Positions 5,709-6,902 of a stretch of DNA of 6,902 bases are shown piece by piece; the first letter of the stretch is position 1; each line of letters starts with the position of its first letter. The notes under the pieces are model-generated. The model had not been told where the DNA came from and did not search any database. It saw only the letters and a program-made list of their open reading frames with translations. Origin of the DNA: a candidate division FCPU426 bacterium (GTDB lineage: Bacteria > Oederibacteriota > JAAXVQ01 > JAUVAV01); the NCBI GenBank assembly GCA_030619365.1, contig JAUXBQ010000145.1:1-6902 (forward strand). Reading direction: 5' to 3'. The translations under genes and the position numbers were made by a program.

Positions 5709-6231
5709 AAAGATAGATGCGGGCCCCAATGGAAAAGGTGAAGAAAAAGTCGATTTCCGGCAGAAACGCCAGGTTGGGCGAAAGCTGCATGAAAACGTCA
5801 AAGGGTTCCTCGAACATATAGGTCAGGCCGAAGGTGCCACGCAGGCCCGCGGTAAAAAACACGTCGCCGGCACCCAGAAACAATCCGCCTCCCATGTACA
5901 GCGGCGCTTCGGGCGTGTCCTCGAATACGTACACATGATGAAGGTAGTCGGCGTGCACGCCCACGCCCGCCACGCCCAGGTTGGCACCCAGCGCGAATTC
6001 ATAGGCAGTGTTATTGTCCTGCCAGTATTTGACCGTCACGCCGGTGGGATCGCCGATAATCAATCCCACGCCCCATTCCCGGAGCAAACTCCGGTCAGCG
6101 GTGCGGCGGACCTCTTCGGGCTTGACCGAGTATTTGGAACGCTTAGATTTAGCCTCGCAGGGCGCTACCCAGCCTCCCAGTCCGATCAGCCCGACCAGGA
6201 GTAAGGTTATTAAGAATCTGAACAGTGTCAT
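5707..6231 (-). CDS. Exported putative outer-membrane beta-barrel protein
   Basis: A 174-residue protein with a clear Sec signal peptide: basic start MTLFRF, hydrophobic core LITLLLVGLIGLGG, and probable signal peptidase I cleavage after CEA (residue 27). The mature part starts basic (KSKRSKYSVK) and then alternates hydrophobic and polar residues with many Gly and aromatic residues (GVGLIIGDPTGVTVKYW, YEFALGANLG, LYMGGGLFLGAG, GLRGTFGLTYMF, FFFTFSIGARIYL). This is the pattern of a small beta-barrel, perhaps eight strands, ending in a strand with a hydrophobic terminal residue. I do not recognise a named family, and transport or ligand function is unknown. The ATG at 6231 has GAGG about 6 nt upstream. 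The gene follows the tRNA terminator closely; no strong promoter is visible. Its TGA stop coincides with the edge of a repeat. Confidence 0.82.
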   Translation of the reverse strand: MTLFRFLITLLLVGLIGLGGWVAPCEAKSKRSKYSVKPEEVRRTADRSLLREWGVGLIIGDPTGVTVKYWQDNNTAYEFALGANLGVAGVGVHADYLHHVYVFEDTPEAPLYMGGGLFLGAGDVFFTAGLRGTFGLTYMFEEPFDVFMQLSPNLAFLPEIDFFFTFSIGARIYL

Positions 6232-6255
6232 TGCCCACCTCGCGTGTTTAGAATG

Positions 6256-6288
6256 AAAAAAAGGAACGCCCCGCGGAAGCGGGGTTCC
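6256..6288 (-). terminator. Intrinsic terminator after tRNA-Gly
   Basis: On the minus strand GGAA (6288-6285) and CCCCGC (6284-6279) pair with GCGGGG (6274-6269) and TTCC (6266-6263), with a TTCC loop and a 2-nt bulge, followed by seven Ts (6262-6256). It lies 12 nt after the tRNA CCA end and 24 nt before the beta-barrel start codon, so that gene probably has its own weak promoter overlapping this region or depends on read-through. Confidence 0.85.
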
Positions 6289-6300
6289 GCGGTTATGGCC

Positions 6301-6375
<75 letters not shown>

Positions 6376-6398
6376 AGAATCAATCCCAGCCGCCCCGG

Positions 6399-6770
6399 CT
6401 AACGGCCGGCCGGCGCTTGGGAGCCGGATACATCCAACGGAATCCGGGAACGCCAGATCGCGTTGCGTATAGCGGCCAGTTCGGATCGTCCGATCTGGCC
6501 GTCCTGGAGTGCGGCACGAAACGTTTTAGAAATCGGCGCCAACCGTCCGAGGTTCGCCCGGTTCAATTCATTCTCCTCGGTAAAGCGCCGCATGGATTTT
6601 AAATAAATTTTCAGCTCCTGGTATTGTTCCGGCGGGAGCGTGCGCTCGCGCTCCAGCTTGTCCTCCATCCGCGTAATGGTCGTCACCAGCCCAAAACGTA
6701 ATAGATTAGTAGGTTTTAAATAGATCACCACGCCCATCACGCCTAGCAATATCAGCAAGAGAATGGACAC
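6399..6770 (-). CDS. Small membrane-anchored protein of unknown function; start uncertain
   Basis: No family recognised. From the GTG at 6770 it is 123 residues: an N-terminal transmembrane helix (SILLLILLGVMGVVIYL, about 2-18), then a mainly helical, charged cytoplasmic part (for example ITRMEDKLERERTLPPEQYQELK and the Arg/Glu-rich stretch to about residue 105) and a flexible tail. The GTG has no Shine-Dalgarno sequence and sits inside the hydrophobic stretch (upstream codons read FLPGLAI). The same frame is open to the window edge at 6902 (167 codons in all) through the 42-nt repeats, with no ATG, GTG or TTG. The real start is therefore either this GTG, a rarer codon such as CTG or ATC, or outside the window. 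The tRNA-Gly gene follows 23 nt after its TAG stop. Confidence 0.55.
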   Translation of the reverse strand: MSILLLILLGVMGVVIYLKPTNLLRFGLVTTITRMEDKLERERTLPPEQYQELKIYLKSMRRFTEENELNRANLGRLAPISKTFRAALQDGQIGRSELAAIRNAIWRSRIPLDVSGSQAPAGR

Positions 6771-6828
6771 GATGGCCAGGCCGGGCAGAAAGCCGCTGGG
6801 CAGTTGGTTGCCGGACCGGGGCGGTGGG

Positions 6829-6902
6829 TCGCCCCGACCGGAGGGGGTTATCGAACGGGATTCCCGTTGGTCGCCCCGACCGGAGGGGGTTATCGAACGG
6901 GA
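6829..6902. repeat. 42-nt palindromic tandem repeat, one full and one partial unit, running off the window
   Basis: One full unit (6829-6870) is followed by the first 32 nt of a second (6871-6902), identical as far as the window goes, so the array continues beyond. Palindromes are AACGGGATTCCCGTT (6854-6868) and GGTCGCCCCGACC (6827-6839 and 6869-6881). There are no variable spacers. The copy at 5651-5708 belongs to the same family and orientation, 1.1 kb away. On the minus strand the 42-nt unit reads as a 14-residue repeat, SRSITPSGRGDQRE, in frame with the small membrane-protein gene. The other copy has a 41-nt unit that would break such a frame, which argues that the repeat is non-coding. 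Confidence 0.9.

Noticed and set aside
5662..6204. A 180-codon plus-strand open frame starting in the repeat
   Set aside because: Antisense to the beta-barrel gene, whose signal peptide and Shine-Dalgarno sequence make the minus frame the real one.
6151..6231. Lipoprotein signal in the beta-barrel protein
   Set aside because: The residues before Cys25 are VAP; proline before the cysteine does not fit a lipobox, and cleavage after CEA (residue 27) fits signal peptidase I better.
6829..6902. CRISPR array
   Set aside because: The full 42-nt unit repeats without any variable spacer, and the same unit occurs outside genes elsewhere in the window.

Overview
The window comes from a diderm bacterium of unknown species. 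Signs of this are a Sec-exported protein that looks like an outer-membrane beta-barrel, Shine-Dalgarno-led genes, standard stop-codon use, and a tRNA gene that encodes its own CCA. The gene content (aspartate-aminotransferase-fold basic amino acid decarboxylase, Thermotoga-type SpeD, Thermus-like SpeE, short DksA/TraR-type zinc-finger protein) would fit a deltaproteobacterial or candidate-phylum (e.g. Omnitrophota-like) genome. I cannot place it more closely from sequence alone. Every gene I can support lies on the minus strand, so the window reads right to left.

Right end (about 6902 to 5650): two copies of a 42-nt palindrome-rich tandem repeat run off the right edge. Next come a small membrane-anchored protein of unknown function whose start is uncertain, a tRNA-Gly(CCC) with a strong intrinsic terminator, and a 174-residue exported putative beta-barrel. 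The stop codon of that last gene sits exactly on another copy of the same repeat. A 183-bp MITE-like element with perfect 22-23 bp terminal inverted repeats and TA at both ends follows (about 5410-5596).

Centre (5360 to 2310): a polyamine block, speD (TTG start, good sigma70-type promoter), speE and a SpeA-type decarboxylase. A canonical intrinsic terminator lies between speD and speE. SpeD makes decarboxylated AdoMet, the aminopropyl donor; the decarboxylase probably makes agmatine; SpeE transfers the aminopropyl group. SpeE resembles the Thermus agmatine/triamine aminopropyltransferase more than E. coli SpeE, and no agmatinase is present, so the route may run through N1-aminopropylagmatine.

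Left (2256 to 816): a DksA/TraR-family C4 zinc-finger regulator and a CorA magnesium channel, in the same direction and possibly part of the same transcript. A short non-coding interval (636-815) has strong RNA-folding potential.

Left end (635 to 1): an AT-rich MNT/HEPN (MntA-HepT-like) toxin-antitoxin pair with its own promoter. The nucleotidyltransferase antitoxin is intact. The HEPN toxin gene has an in-frame TGA at a normally conserved arginine, while the sequence beyond the stop, including the RX4HXY active-site motif, is well preserved. The gene runs off the left edge. The low G+C of this pair against the rest suggests horizontal acquisition.
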